DNA of 64,000 nt from NCBI GenBank assembly GCA_965220425.1, contig OZ244830.1, positions 1,240,001 to 1,304,000 on the forward strand, in the 5' to 3' direction. Under the pieces are notes generated by a model. It made no database searches and was not told the origin of the DNA. It saw only the letters and a program-made list of their open reading frames with translations. Shown here in pieces: positions 8,425-14,708 of the stretch; position 1 is the first letter of the stretch, and each line of letters opens with the position of its first letter. The translations under genes and the position numbers were made by a program. This DNA is from Azophilus sp965220425 (GTDB lineage: Bacteria > Pseudomonadota > Gammaproteobacteria > Pseudomonadales > Azotimanducaceae).

Positions 8425-9081
8425 TCAAATGGGGTTCCCCCAGGTGTCCTTGTAGAACAGGTCGGAGACCGGCATGCGCGCCGTGGGTCCGTAACCGCCG
8501 CCTGCCGGATAGCCCATGGGTACGTGGGCGGCCGTATACCAGGCGGCATCGATCCCGAGGAGTTGTCGCACGGCGGGCTCGTCCATGCACAGGAGCGTGG
8601 TCAGCACGCATCCCACTCCCTCGGCCCGGCAGGCGAGCATCAGGTTCTGAACAGCCGTGTAGACGGAGCCGCCGCCGACCACCGACACCCGGTCCTGCCC
8701 GGCATCGGTGACCGCCATGAATGTCGGATTGAAGCAGATTACGGCGACGACCGGGATATCTCCGAAATGGGCCGCAAGGTGGTCGCCGGCGGCGACGGTG
8801 CGCTCTTCCTTCCGCCGCCGTTCTTCGGGTGCGTCGACGAAGCGTTTCCGGTAGATCTTGGTGAAGTTGTTCCAGTGAACGGTGTAGAGCTCCCCCATGC
8901 GTTCCTTGCTCGCCCGGTCGTGGACCATGACGATTCGCCAGGGTTGCCGGTTGCCGCCGGTGGGCGCCCAGGCCGCGGCCTGCATGATCCGGTGCAGCAC
9001 GTCATCGGGAATGGGGTCGGGCTTGAGCCGGCGGATGGCTCGCTGCGTGCTCATCAGGTTGTACAGCGTTTCGGTCGACAT
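8425..9081 (-). CDS. Nitroreductase family protein
   Basis: A 218-residue FMN-dependent nitroreductase-fold protein. The N-terminal FMN phosphate-binding block reads STQRAIRRLKPDPIPDDVL and is followed by AWAPTGGNRQPWRI. The C-terminal part has VPMGYPAGGGYGPTAR, a usual family ending. Such enzymes reduce nitro groups, quinones or enones with NAD(P)H; the substrate is unknown. The start at 9081 follows GAGAGGGAG. It begins the minus-strand group with the hydratase and dehydrogenase and is divergent from a gene remnant. Confidence 0.9.
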   Translation of the reverse strand: MSTETLYNLMSTQRAIRRLKPDPIPDDVLHRIMQAAAWAPTGGNRQPWRIVMVHDRASKERMGELYTVHWNNFTKIYRKRFVDAPEERRRKEERTVAAGDHLAAHFGDIPVVAVICFNPTFMAVTDAGQDRVSVVGGGSVYTAVQNLMLACRAEGVGCVLTTLLCMDEPAVRQLLGIDAAWYTAAHVPMGYPAGGGYGPTARMPVSDLFYKDTWGNPI

Positions 9082-9121
9082 GAATGGGCTCCCTCTCGAA
9101 AACGGCGCCAGCGTAGCGTCT

Positions 9122-9511
9122 ATGAACGTCAGCGGCAATTCCCGCCCCCCTTACGGTCTCGGTGAGGCGGAGCGGTTCGCGGCGGGGATGCACGCCGTCG
9201 AGGTGCTCGCCGGTTTGCATGGCCTGGAGCCGGACGACGTGGGGCTGGCGTTCTCGCACTGGCGTCTCGCGGCAATCTCTCCGGGCGTCTACAAGCGCTA
9301 TCTGGTGGGCGCCATGGGCGAGCGCGGCGATTTCGACCTGGAGAGTTACAAGAGTTCCGTGACCACGCGGGCGCGGACTGCGCTGAAATGCTTTAGCCAG
9401 CCTGTTTCACCAGGGTCCGCGAAGTTCGCGCGAAAGGACGAAAGACGGGCGGGGTTGCCGCCGTGGCCGCTGCCGGCGCGTTTTGTACCGGCATCACACT
9501 CCGAAATTTGA
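9122..9511 (+). pseudogene. 3' remnant of an APH-type phosphotransferase gene
   Basis: The translated stretch GLGEAERFAAGMHAVEVLAG and then SHWRLAAISPGVYKRYLVG resembles the C-terminal helices of acyl-CoA-dehydrogenase-associated phosphotransferases (APH family). The kinase core that should precede it is missing; the region upstream is the divergent nitroreductase promoter. After about 9375 the frame runs into an inverted-repeat element (9398-9575) and no longer looks like the family. I therefore read it as a truncated gene, not a real 129-residue protein. The family match is by eye and moderately sure. Confidence 0.4.
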
Positions 9512-9575
9512 AATCGACTCGCTGAACAGGAACGACAATGGGCAGCTCAACAAGCGGCTTGGTGAAGTATGCGGG
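9398..9575. mobile_element. Inverted-repeat element C (diverged, short copy)
   Basis: Read on the minus strand, this stretch aligns with the left part of element B at 59996: both open with CCGCAT, then ACCAAGCCGCTTGTTGAG, then a shared TTTCAAATT and GGTACAAA. The ends pair as TTTCACCAGG and TTGGTGAA, whereas in elements A and B they pair as TTGCACC and GGTGCAA, so a base pair has changed on both sides together. The inner palindrome is shortened (CGCGAA and TTCGCG near 9418-9430). No target duplication is visible, fitting an older copy. Confidence 0.6.
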
Positions 9576-9624
9576 TCGGGGCCCTGGCTGGAACGGGCCC
9601 GCGGAGGCTTGCGGGAGGGGATTG

Positions 9625-9743
9625 AAAAAAGAAAAGGCGTGTCAGAAAGGGGGAGATTCTGAAAGCAACTTCACTTCTGGGGGGAAGGACACTTGAAAGG
9701 GAGGACTGCGTCGAAGTTGCGGGCACGCCTTATAGTTGAATGG
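9625..9743 (-). ncRNA. Structured small RNA 1 with C-rich loops
   Basis: On the minus strand a strong promoter (TTGACA, 17 bases, CATAAT) is followed by a stretch that folds as a three-way junction. The outer stem is AAGGCGTG with CACGCCTT (9724-9731 and 9634-9641). Inside are one long arm, GCAACTTC with GAAGTTGC (9713-9720 and 9665-9672), and one short hairpin, CAGAA with TTCTG. The outer stem is followed by TTTTCTTTTTT, as in an intrinsic terminator. The loops contain TCCTCCC, CCTTCCCCCC and TCTCCCCCT, which could pair with ribosome-binding sites. A second RNA with the same plan lies at 10955-11084. Family unknown to me. Confidence 0.65.
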
Positions 9744-9749
9744 GGAGCG

Positions 9750-9778
9750 ATTATGTACAGTACAAAATCGTATGTCAA
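9750..9778 (-). promoter_or_regulatory. Sigma70-like promoter of small RNA 1 with overlapping TGTAC palindrome
   Basis: Read on the minus strand, TTGACA (9778-9773) and CATAAT (9755-9750) are 17 bases apart, nearly a consensus promoter. The odd palindrome TGTACTGTACA (9764-9754) covers the 3' end of the spacer and enters the -10 box. TGTACA-type sites are known targets of LitR/CarH-like MerR regulators, and a MerR-type gene ends 50 bases away, so regulation by that protein is a reasonable guess. Confidence 0.65.
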
Positions 9779-9829
9779 CTCCTTTTTTCGATTTTTTTGA
9801 TTTTCTGTCCGGATCTTGTCCGGATTGCG

Positions 9830-10732
9830 CTACCTCTGCCCGACAAGCAACTCTTGCGCATCGGCCAACGCCTCCAGCGCCGCCTCCAGTTGCGCCCGGG
9901 CGTGGGTCACATCGCCATGGATGCGCTCATGCAGCGCCGCCGCTCCGGCCGGGGCCTCATCCGCGTCCTTCCAGGCGAGCGTGTACTCCGCAAATGCGTT
10001 CAGCCGGGTTATCAATTCCACGAGGTGCCGGGGCGCCTGGCTCGGATCGGTCGCGCTGGCCGCGATGGCGATGAGTTGCTCGTCGGTAAAGCGGCGCGGC
10101 GCCGTGCGCGCGGCCCGCAAGGGGGGGAGCGTGCCCGCGAGGCACGCATGCTCTATTTCCGCCCAGCCCGCCGGCCATTGCAGCGCCGTCACACCTTGGT
10201 CCCGCACCCGGTTCAGGTGCTTGTCCGTGGCGAACTGATACAGGACCACAATGCGCGCCTCGGGCCAGGCTGCCTCGATCTGCTCGATGGGCTGCATGCG
10301 CAGTACCGGCAACTGCACGGCGATCGCGTCCAGTCCGGTGGATTCCTCGGGATGGGCAGCGAAGGCATTCATGTTCGCCCAGCGGGCCGTCACTTGCACG
10401 GCGGTGTCGGACTCGTGTTCCAGCACCAGGAGGTTCGGCCCGATCAGCCCGAGCCGGGGCGTATAGGCGGTAATCCGGTGGCTCGCGGTGAGCCTCCGGT
10501 CAAGTTGCTCGTCAGAGAGGTCCACCAGGCTGGAAATCGGCTGACCCTCGTCGATGAGTTGCTTGATGCGTTTCAACCGCTCCAGTTGCGCGCGGTCGTA
10601 GAAGCGGGTCCTGCCGGCGCGGTGAGCGGGCGCCAGCCCGTAACGGCGGTCCCAGGCCCGCAGGCGTTCGACCGCGACGCCGGTGAGGCTGGCTACCGTA
10701 CCGATCCGGTAAAGGTCGTCGTCAAGCTCCAT
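9830..10732 (-). CDS. MerR-family transcriptional regulator with B12-binding-like C-terminal region
   Basis: A 300-residue protein with an N-terminal MerR winged helix (about residues 8-75: YRIGTVASLTGVAVERLRAW, then RRYGLAPAHRAGRTRFYD). The region 105-225 (LGLIGPNLLVLEHESD ... ARIVVLYQFATDKHLNRVRD) has the alternating strand and helix pattern of the cobalamin-binding fold seen in CarH/LitR-type regulators, but I see no cobalamin-ligating histidine motif. The C-terminus is alpha-helical. The ATG at 10732 gives the normal MerR start. The gene lies between two related structured RNAs on the same strand, each with TGTAC-type sequence at or near its promoter, so they are candidate targets. Confidence 0.8.
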   Translation of the reverse strand: MELDDDLYRIGTVASLTGVAVERLRAWDRRYGLAPAHRAGRTRFYDRAQLERLKRIKQLIDEGQPISSLVDLSDEQLDRRLTASHRITAYTPRLGLIGPNLLVLEHESDTAVQVTARWANMNAFAAHPEESTGLDAIAVQLPVLRMQPIEQIEAAWPEARIVVLYQFATDKHLNRVRDQGVTALQWPAGWAEIEHACLAGTLPPLRAARTAPRRFTDEQLIAIAASATDPSQAPRHLVELITRLNAFAEYTLAWKDADEAPAGAAALHERIHGDVTHARAQLEAALEALADAQELLVGQR

Positions 10733-10767
10733 GCCGGGTCTGGTTGACCAGTACAAGAGGTGGACAG

Positions 10768-10796
10768 ATTCTACAGATTTGCGCGCTCCTGTCCAA
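10768..10796 (-). promoter_or_regulatory. Sigma70-like promoter of the MerR-family gene
   Basis: On the minus strand TTGGAC (10796-10791) and TAGAAT (10773-10768) are separated by 17 bases. The predicted transcript start is near 10761, about 29 bases before the ATG at 10732. TTGTACTGGTCAACCAG between start site and gene (around 10740-10756) holds a half-site like that in the small RNA 1 promoter, which would fit autoregulation. Confidence 0.6.
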
Positions 10797-10954
10797 TTGC
10801 TCAACAGCCGTATTCCTGGAAGGAATGGTTGCATTGGCAGTGCGTGCGAAGGCCCGCGGGCTCCTGTGACGAAAGATCGACAGCCTCGGCGCGTGGACTG
10901 ATGCGCGGGTTGACTTACCGATTACGGCGGCCCGATCCACTAATTCCGGTGCCG

Positions 10955-11084
10955 AAAAAAAAGAGAAGGCGTGGCGACAGACCTTTGGGGTGCTGTCTTC
11001 GCGGTCAAGGGAGGAAGGGGAGAGAGAACCGCGCCACGCCTGTTTCTCCGAACCGGGGCTTTGCTGTAAAGCCCTGGAGCGAAG
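10955..11084 (-). ncRNA. Structured small RNA 2 with C-rich loops
   Basis: Same fold as small RNA 1. After a 5' hairpin (GGGCTTT with AAAGCCC, 11074-11056), the outer stem GGCGTGGC/GCCACGCC (11040-11033 with 10975-10968) encloses an arm ACCGC/GCGGT and a hairpin GACAG/CTGTC with 12-base loop. The long-arm loop reads TCTCCCCTTCCTCCC. A terminator-like T-run (10962-10955) follows the outer stem. The primary sequences of the two RNAs differ strongly while all three helices are kept, which supports a selected RNA structure. Confidence 0.62.
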
Positions 11085-11090
11085 CCGGGC

Positions 11091-11118
11091 ATTGTACGAA
11101 TTTAGACATGCGTAGCAA
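11091..11118 (-). promoter_or_regulatory. Sigma70-like promoter of small RNA 2
   Basis: On the minus strand TTGCTA (11118-11113) and TACAAT (11096-11091) are 16 bases apart. The sequence TCGTACAAT at the -10 region includes a GTACA half-site as in the small RNA 1 promoter. Start of transcription is expected near 11084. Confidence 0.55.
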
Positions 11119-11384
11119 GAAAAATTCCACGAAAATTTGTTACGTTTCGTTTCGGGACGTTGCTGCAGTGCCGCTGGGGCCATAGCCGGCCGGTTCTTTT
11201 TTTGTGAGGGGGCATGCGCGGCCGGTCCGGGGGACGGTTTTTGTGTTCGTGCCATGGGGCGGCCACGCGGGCTGTTCGATAGCTGCGGGTGGGTTCCGAA
11301 ACAGGCAGAATGCGCGCCGAGCCGTGCGGATTGCCGCCTTGTCCGGGGGTATTCCGCGCAGCGTCCGGACGTTGAGGAGGAGAC
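11119..11384. other. Gene-free stretch upstream of the acyl-CoA synthetase
   Basis: About 265 bases between the small RNA 2 promoter and the synthetase start. It contains two T-runs (TTCTTTTTTTG near 11191 and GGTTTTTG near 11233) but no convincing hairpin before either. The only clear signal is GAGGAGG just before the synthetase ATG. No gene is apparent. Confidence 0.35.
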
Positions 11385-12929
11385 ATGCAGAACAACCTGG
11401 GCCTGTTGCTGACCAAGCGGGCGTTTCTGTCGCCGCACAGGGAGGCGTACGTGGACAGCCACTCCGACCTGCGCCTGACCTTCGCCGAGTTGAACGAACG
11501 CAGCAACCGGATCGCCAATGCCTTTGTCGAGGCCGGCGTCCGCAAGAACGAGCGGGTGGCCCTGTTACTGATGAACAGCGCCGAGTTCATGGAAGCCTAT
11601 TTCGGGCTCGCCAAGATCGGCGCGGTGGTCGTGCCGCTCAACTGGCGGCTGGTGGCCGATGAACTGGAGTTCATCCTGAAGGACAGCGGCGCCACAAGGC
11701 TCATCTTCGGGGAGGAATTCGTCGAAGTCGTGGCCGATCTGCACGGCCGGGGCGAGGCGACGGATATCCGGCAGTGGCTGCAGGTCGAGGGCGGGGAGGA
11801 TGTCGCCTGGTTCGCGGAGAGCTACGGGCAGTTGCGCGATGCGGCCGCCGCGACGGAACCGGAAGTCGGCGCCGCGGACGACGACATGCTCTACATCATG
11901 TACACCTCGGGTACCACCGGGTTGCCGAAAGGCGTGGTGCACACCCACAACACCTCCATCTGGGCCATCCTCACCATTGCGGTCAACTGCCACTACCGGG
12001 AGGACGACCGTTTTCTCGGCGCGCTGCCCATGTTCCACGTCGGCGCGCTGACCCCCTGCGCGGTGAATGTCTACCAGGGCGCGACCTCGGTGGTCATGCG
12101 CGGTTTCGCACCGCAGCTCGCCTGGGAACTGCTCGAACGGGAACGGGTCACGATCGCCCTGATGGTGCCGGCCATGTTGAATTTCATGCTGCAGGTTCCG
12201 GGTTTCGAGCGGTTCGACTTTTCCAGGCTGCGCTGGATCATGACCGGCGCCGCTCCGGTGCCGGTGGCGCTGACGAAACGGTACATGGAACTCGGGGTCG
12301 GTGTCCGGCAGGTTTACGGGCTCACCGAGTCCTGCGGCCCGGCCTGCCTGATGGATGCGGAAGATTCGCTGCGCAAGCCCGACTCGACCGGCAAGTCGTT
12401 CTTCCACACCGAGGTGCGCGTCGTGAACGAAGCCGGCGAGGACTGCGCGCCCGGGGAACCGGGCGAGGTGCTGGTGGCCGGCCCCCACATCATGCGCGAG
12501 TACTGGAACCGCCCGGAGGCGACGGCGGAAACCATCGTCGACGGCTGGTTGCACACCGGCGATGTCGCGACCATGGATGAGGAGGGGTTCGTCTCCATAC
12601 AGGACCGCATCAAGGACATGATCATCTCCGGCGGGGAGAACGTCTATCCGGCCGAGATCGAGGGCGTGCTCATGACCCATGCCGACATCGCCGATGCCGC
12701 GGTGATCGGCCAGGAGAGCGAAGCCTGGGGGGAAAGTCCGCTGGCGGTGGTGGTCAGGTCCTCCGGCGGGCTCAGCGAAGCGGATGTGCTCGACTACTGC
12801 CAGGGGCGGCTCGCCCGCTTCAAGCAGCCCAAGGGCGTGGTATTCACGGATGAGATTCCGCGCAATCCCAGCGGCAAGATCCTCAAGTTCATGCTGCGCG
12901 AACGGTATCCGGGGCCGGCGCCAGTGTAA
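11385..12929 (+). CDS. Acyl-CoA synthetase (AMP-forming, FadD/class I adenylate-forming)
   Basis: A 514-residue adenylate-forming enzyme that would activate a carboxylic acid to its CoA thioester. The AMP-binding P-loop is YTSGTTGLPKG (173-183). Later motifs are QVYGLTESCG, WLHTGDVATMDEEGF, DRIKDMIISGGENVYPAEIE and the C-terminal catalytic lysine in NPSGKILK. Ribosome-binding site GAGGAGG lies seven bases before the ATG. Chain length and substrate cannot be read from the sequence. It is followed by a PhyH-type oxygenase on the same strand, which may hydroxylate its CoA product. Confidence 0.93.
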   Translation: MQNNLGLLLTKRAFLSPHREAYVDSHSDLRLTFAELNERSNRIANAFVEAGVRKNERVALLLMNSAEFMEAYFGLAKIGAVVVPLNWRLVADELEFILKDSGATRLIFGEEFVEVVADLHGRGEATDIRQWLQVEGGEDVAWFAESYGQLRDAAAATEPEVGAADDDMLYIMYTSGTTGLPKGVVHTHNTSIWAILTIAVNCHYREDDRFLGALPMFHVGALTPCAVNVYQGATSVVMRGFAPQLAWELLERERVTIALMVPAMLNFMLQVPGFERFDFSRLRWIMTGAAPVPVALTKRYMELGVGVRQVYGLTESCGPACLMDAEDSLRKPDSTGKSFFHTEVRVVNEAGEDCAPGEPGEVLVAGPHIMREYWNRPEATAETIVDGWLHTGDVATMDEEGFVSIQDRIKDMIISGGENVYPAEIEGVLMTHADIADAAVIGQESEAWGESPLAVVVRSSGGLSEADVLDYCQGRLARFKQPKGVVFTDEIPRNPSGKILKFMLRERYPGPAPV

Positions 12930-13046
12930 TGGAGCCGGGTATCGGCCGGCCGGCTCACCCACCGATGCGCTCAGGCGTTGCCGAGCATTGCCCCATGAAC
13001 GCTGGAATGTCCGCACCGCAGTCCGGCATCCGCATGGAGACCTGTC

Positions 13047-14021
13047 ATGAAAGCTAGGAATGTTACGCGGGCGGCCATGGACATGGCCCGCAGCCCCCTG
13101 GCATCCGCCGCGGGGGATGCCTTTGCCGCCGTCAAGGCGCTGGGCCTGGAACAGCACGTCGCGGAAATCGAGGGGCTCGGCTTCACCGTCGTTCCGCCGC
13201 AACGGGTCGGGCCGCCGGACCTCGCGGCTGACCTGTTGCGACGGATCTGCGAAATCTCCGAAGAGACGCGCGGGCGATGGCCGGATTTCGAGGAAGGAAC
13301 AACCCATACCGGCCCGGTGGAGCCCGTGGAGCGGCAGGCGTTCCTCCTGGCCAGGGGCAGGGCCTTCGAACGGGCACTGATGAATCCGGTCGTGCAGACG
13401 CTGGTGCGCTACCTGGTCGGCGACGATGCGGTGTTGTCCACCTGCATGAGCCGCATCAAGGGCCGGGGCGTGCTGCCGCTGATGCTGCACACGGACCAGA
13501 CCTTTCATCCCGCGCCGCTGCCGCTCGTCTGCAACGCCACCTACCTTTTGACGGACTACACGCGGGAGAACGGCGCGCTCTGTTTTATGCCGGGCAGCCA
13601 TCGCCTGCAGCGCAACCCATTGCCGGAAGAGAACTTCTACCTGGGCGGCCTCGACCGCGTCAGCGCCGAGGCCGTCGTTGCCGAGAGCCGCTCCCTGGAG
13701 GTGCGGGATCCGCCGGGCCTGCACGTGGTCGAAGCGCCCGCCGGATCGCTCGCGGTATGGCCGGGCAACACCTGGCACGGCGCGGTGCCCCGGTCGGCGC
13801 CGGGCTTGCGGGTCAACCTCATCCTGTACTTCTGCAACAGGTGGCTGCGTCCTCAGGAAGCCTACCGCGAGTGCCTGCCCCAGGAGATCCTCGACCGGAA
13901 CGACGATCGGTTCGCCCGCATGGTCGGGTCGGAAATCTTCTATGGATGGGGTCCGGAAGGCACCGAATTCGATGCGGCCAAGGCGTTTGCGGCGGCGCGC
14001 AGTCGAGTGGGTACGATTTGA
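13047..14021 (+). CDS. Phytanoyl-CoA dioxygenase (PhyH) family protein
   Basis: A 324-residue Fe(II)/2-oxoglutarate oxygenase. The metal triad is His148 and Asp150 in MLHTDQTFH and His244 in NTWHGAVPR; FMPGSHRLQR is the usual family block. It is a paralog of the protein at 2342. Placement just after an acyl-CoA synthetase fits an acyl-CoA substrate, but this is inference. The start at 13047 is an ATG without a strong Shine-Dalgarno sequence (GGAGA about ten bases upstream). Confidence 0.85.
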   Translation: MKARNVTRAAMDMARSPLASAAGDAFAAVKALGLEQHVAEIEGLGFTVVPPQRVGPPDLAADLLRRICEISEETRGRWPDFEEGTTHTGPVEPVERQAFLLARGRAFERALMNPVVQTLVRYLVGDDAVLSTCMSRIKGRGVLPLMLHTDQTFHPAPLPLVCNATYLLTDYTRENGALCFMPGSHRLQRNPLPEENFYLGGLDRVSAEAVVAESRSLEVRDPPGLHVVEAPAGSLAVWPGNTWHGAVPRSAPGLRVNLILYFCNRWLRPQEAYRECLPQEILDRNDDRFARMVGSEIFYGWGPEGTEFDAAKAFAAARSRVGTI

Positions 14022-14107
14022 CAGGGGAGCGGGTCGCCCGCGCCGGATTCCAATAGATCGGTAAGCGTTCGAACCGTACCGTAGTTCTGTACAAGAGGGA
14101 ATCTCCA

Positions 14108-14392
14108 ATGATTCACGAAACCAGCTATACGCAGGCGCGGGAACGACTGGCCGCCTTGATGGATCAGGTCACCGATACGCGCGAACCGGTGTTGATACGG
14201 CGGCGCGGGAGGGAGCCGGTCGCGCTGATCGCCGCGGAAGAACTGGCGGGTTGGCTTGAAACCGCATACCTGTTGCGTTCGCCAAAGAACGCAAGGCGCC
14301 TTCTCGAAGCCAGCGAACGTGCTGCCGGCGCGGAGGGCGCGACCGTGGAAGTCGACGAACTCCGCGCTCGGTTGAACCTGGCACGCGAGTGA
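14108..14392 (+). CDS. Phd/YefM-family antitoxin
   Basis: A 94-residue protein beginning with IHETSYTQARERLAALMDQV and continuing EPVLIRRRGREPVALIAAEE, the recognisable Phd/YefM antitoxin fold: a beta-alpha DNA-binding dimerisation domain followed by a helical toxin-binding tail. GAGGG lies before the ATG. It overlaps by four bases a YoeB-like toxin frame that is broken, so this antitoxin may now be an orphan. Confidence 0.85.
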   Translation: MIHETSYTQARERLAALMDQVTDTREPVLIRRRGREPVALIAAEELAGWLETAYLLRSPKNARRLLEASERAAGAEGATVEVDELRARLNLARE

Positions 14393-14615
14393 CGCGCAAC
14401 AGTCCGTGTGCAGCGGTTAGGGACGCCAACTTCCTTGACGATCTCAGGTTCTGGACGCAAAACAGCCGCAAACTGGCCTTGCGTACGCTCCGGCTCGTGG
14501 AAGACGTTCTCCGGGACCCGTTCAACGATACGGGCACAGCCCATTCCACGCCACGCGGCCCGCCTGTCGCCGCCCGCATTGCGGCCTCCGGCAGGAAAGA
14601 CTCGTTGCGCCTAAA
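14389..14615 (+). pseudogene. Frameshifted YoeB-family toxin
   Basis: A GTG start overlaps the antitoxin stop (GTGA). The first part, DANFLDDLRFWTQNSRKLAL and then VEDVLRDPFNDTG, matches the N-terminal half of YoeB/Txe mRNA interferases. After about 14535 the match continues only in other frames: AQPIPRHAARLS in one, then RRPH and QERLVA in another, corresponding to the family blocks KPEPLKH...LWSRRI and EHRLVY. At least two frameshifts are needed, so the catalytic C-terminus is lost. The open frame itself runs on to 14703 as nonsense. Confidence 0.6.
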
Positions 14616-14708
14616 AATTCCCATCGTGTATTATCCGCCGTCTTGCCCGTCGCCGGTTTGCTCGCCGGGAGCGCGGCCAGGATTCAGTCTTCAAGGGAGG
14701 TAGAACCA

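Noticed and set aside
10955..11084. Riboswitch or leader of the acyl-CoA synthetase on the plus strand
   Set aside because: The promoter-like boxes and the T-run after the outer stem are on the minus strand, and 300 bases separate the structure from the synthetase.
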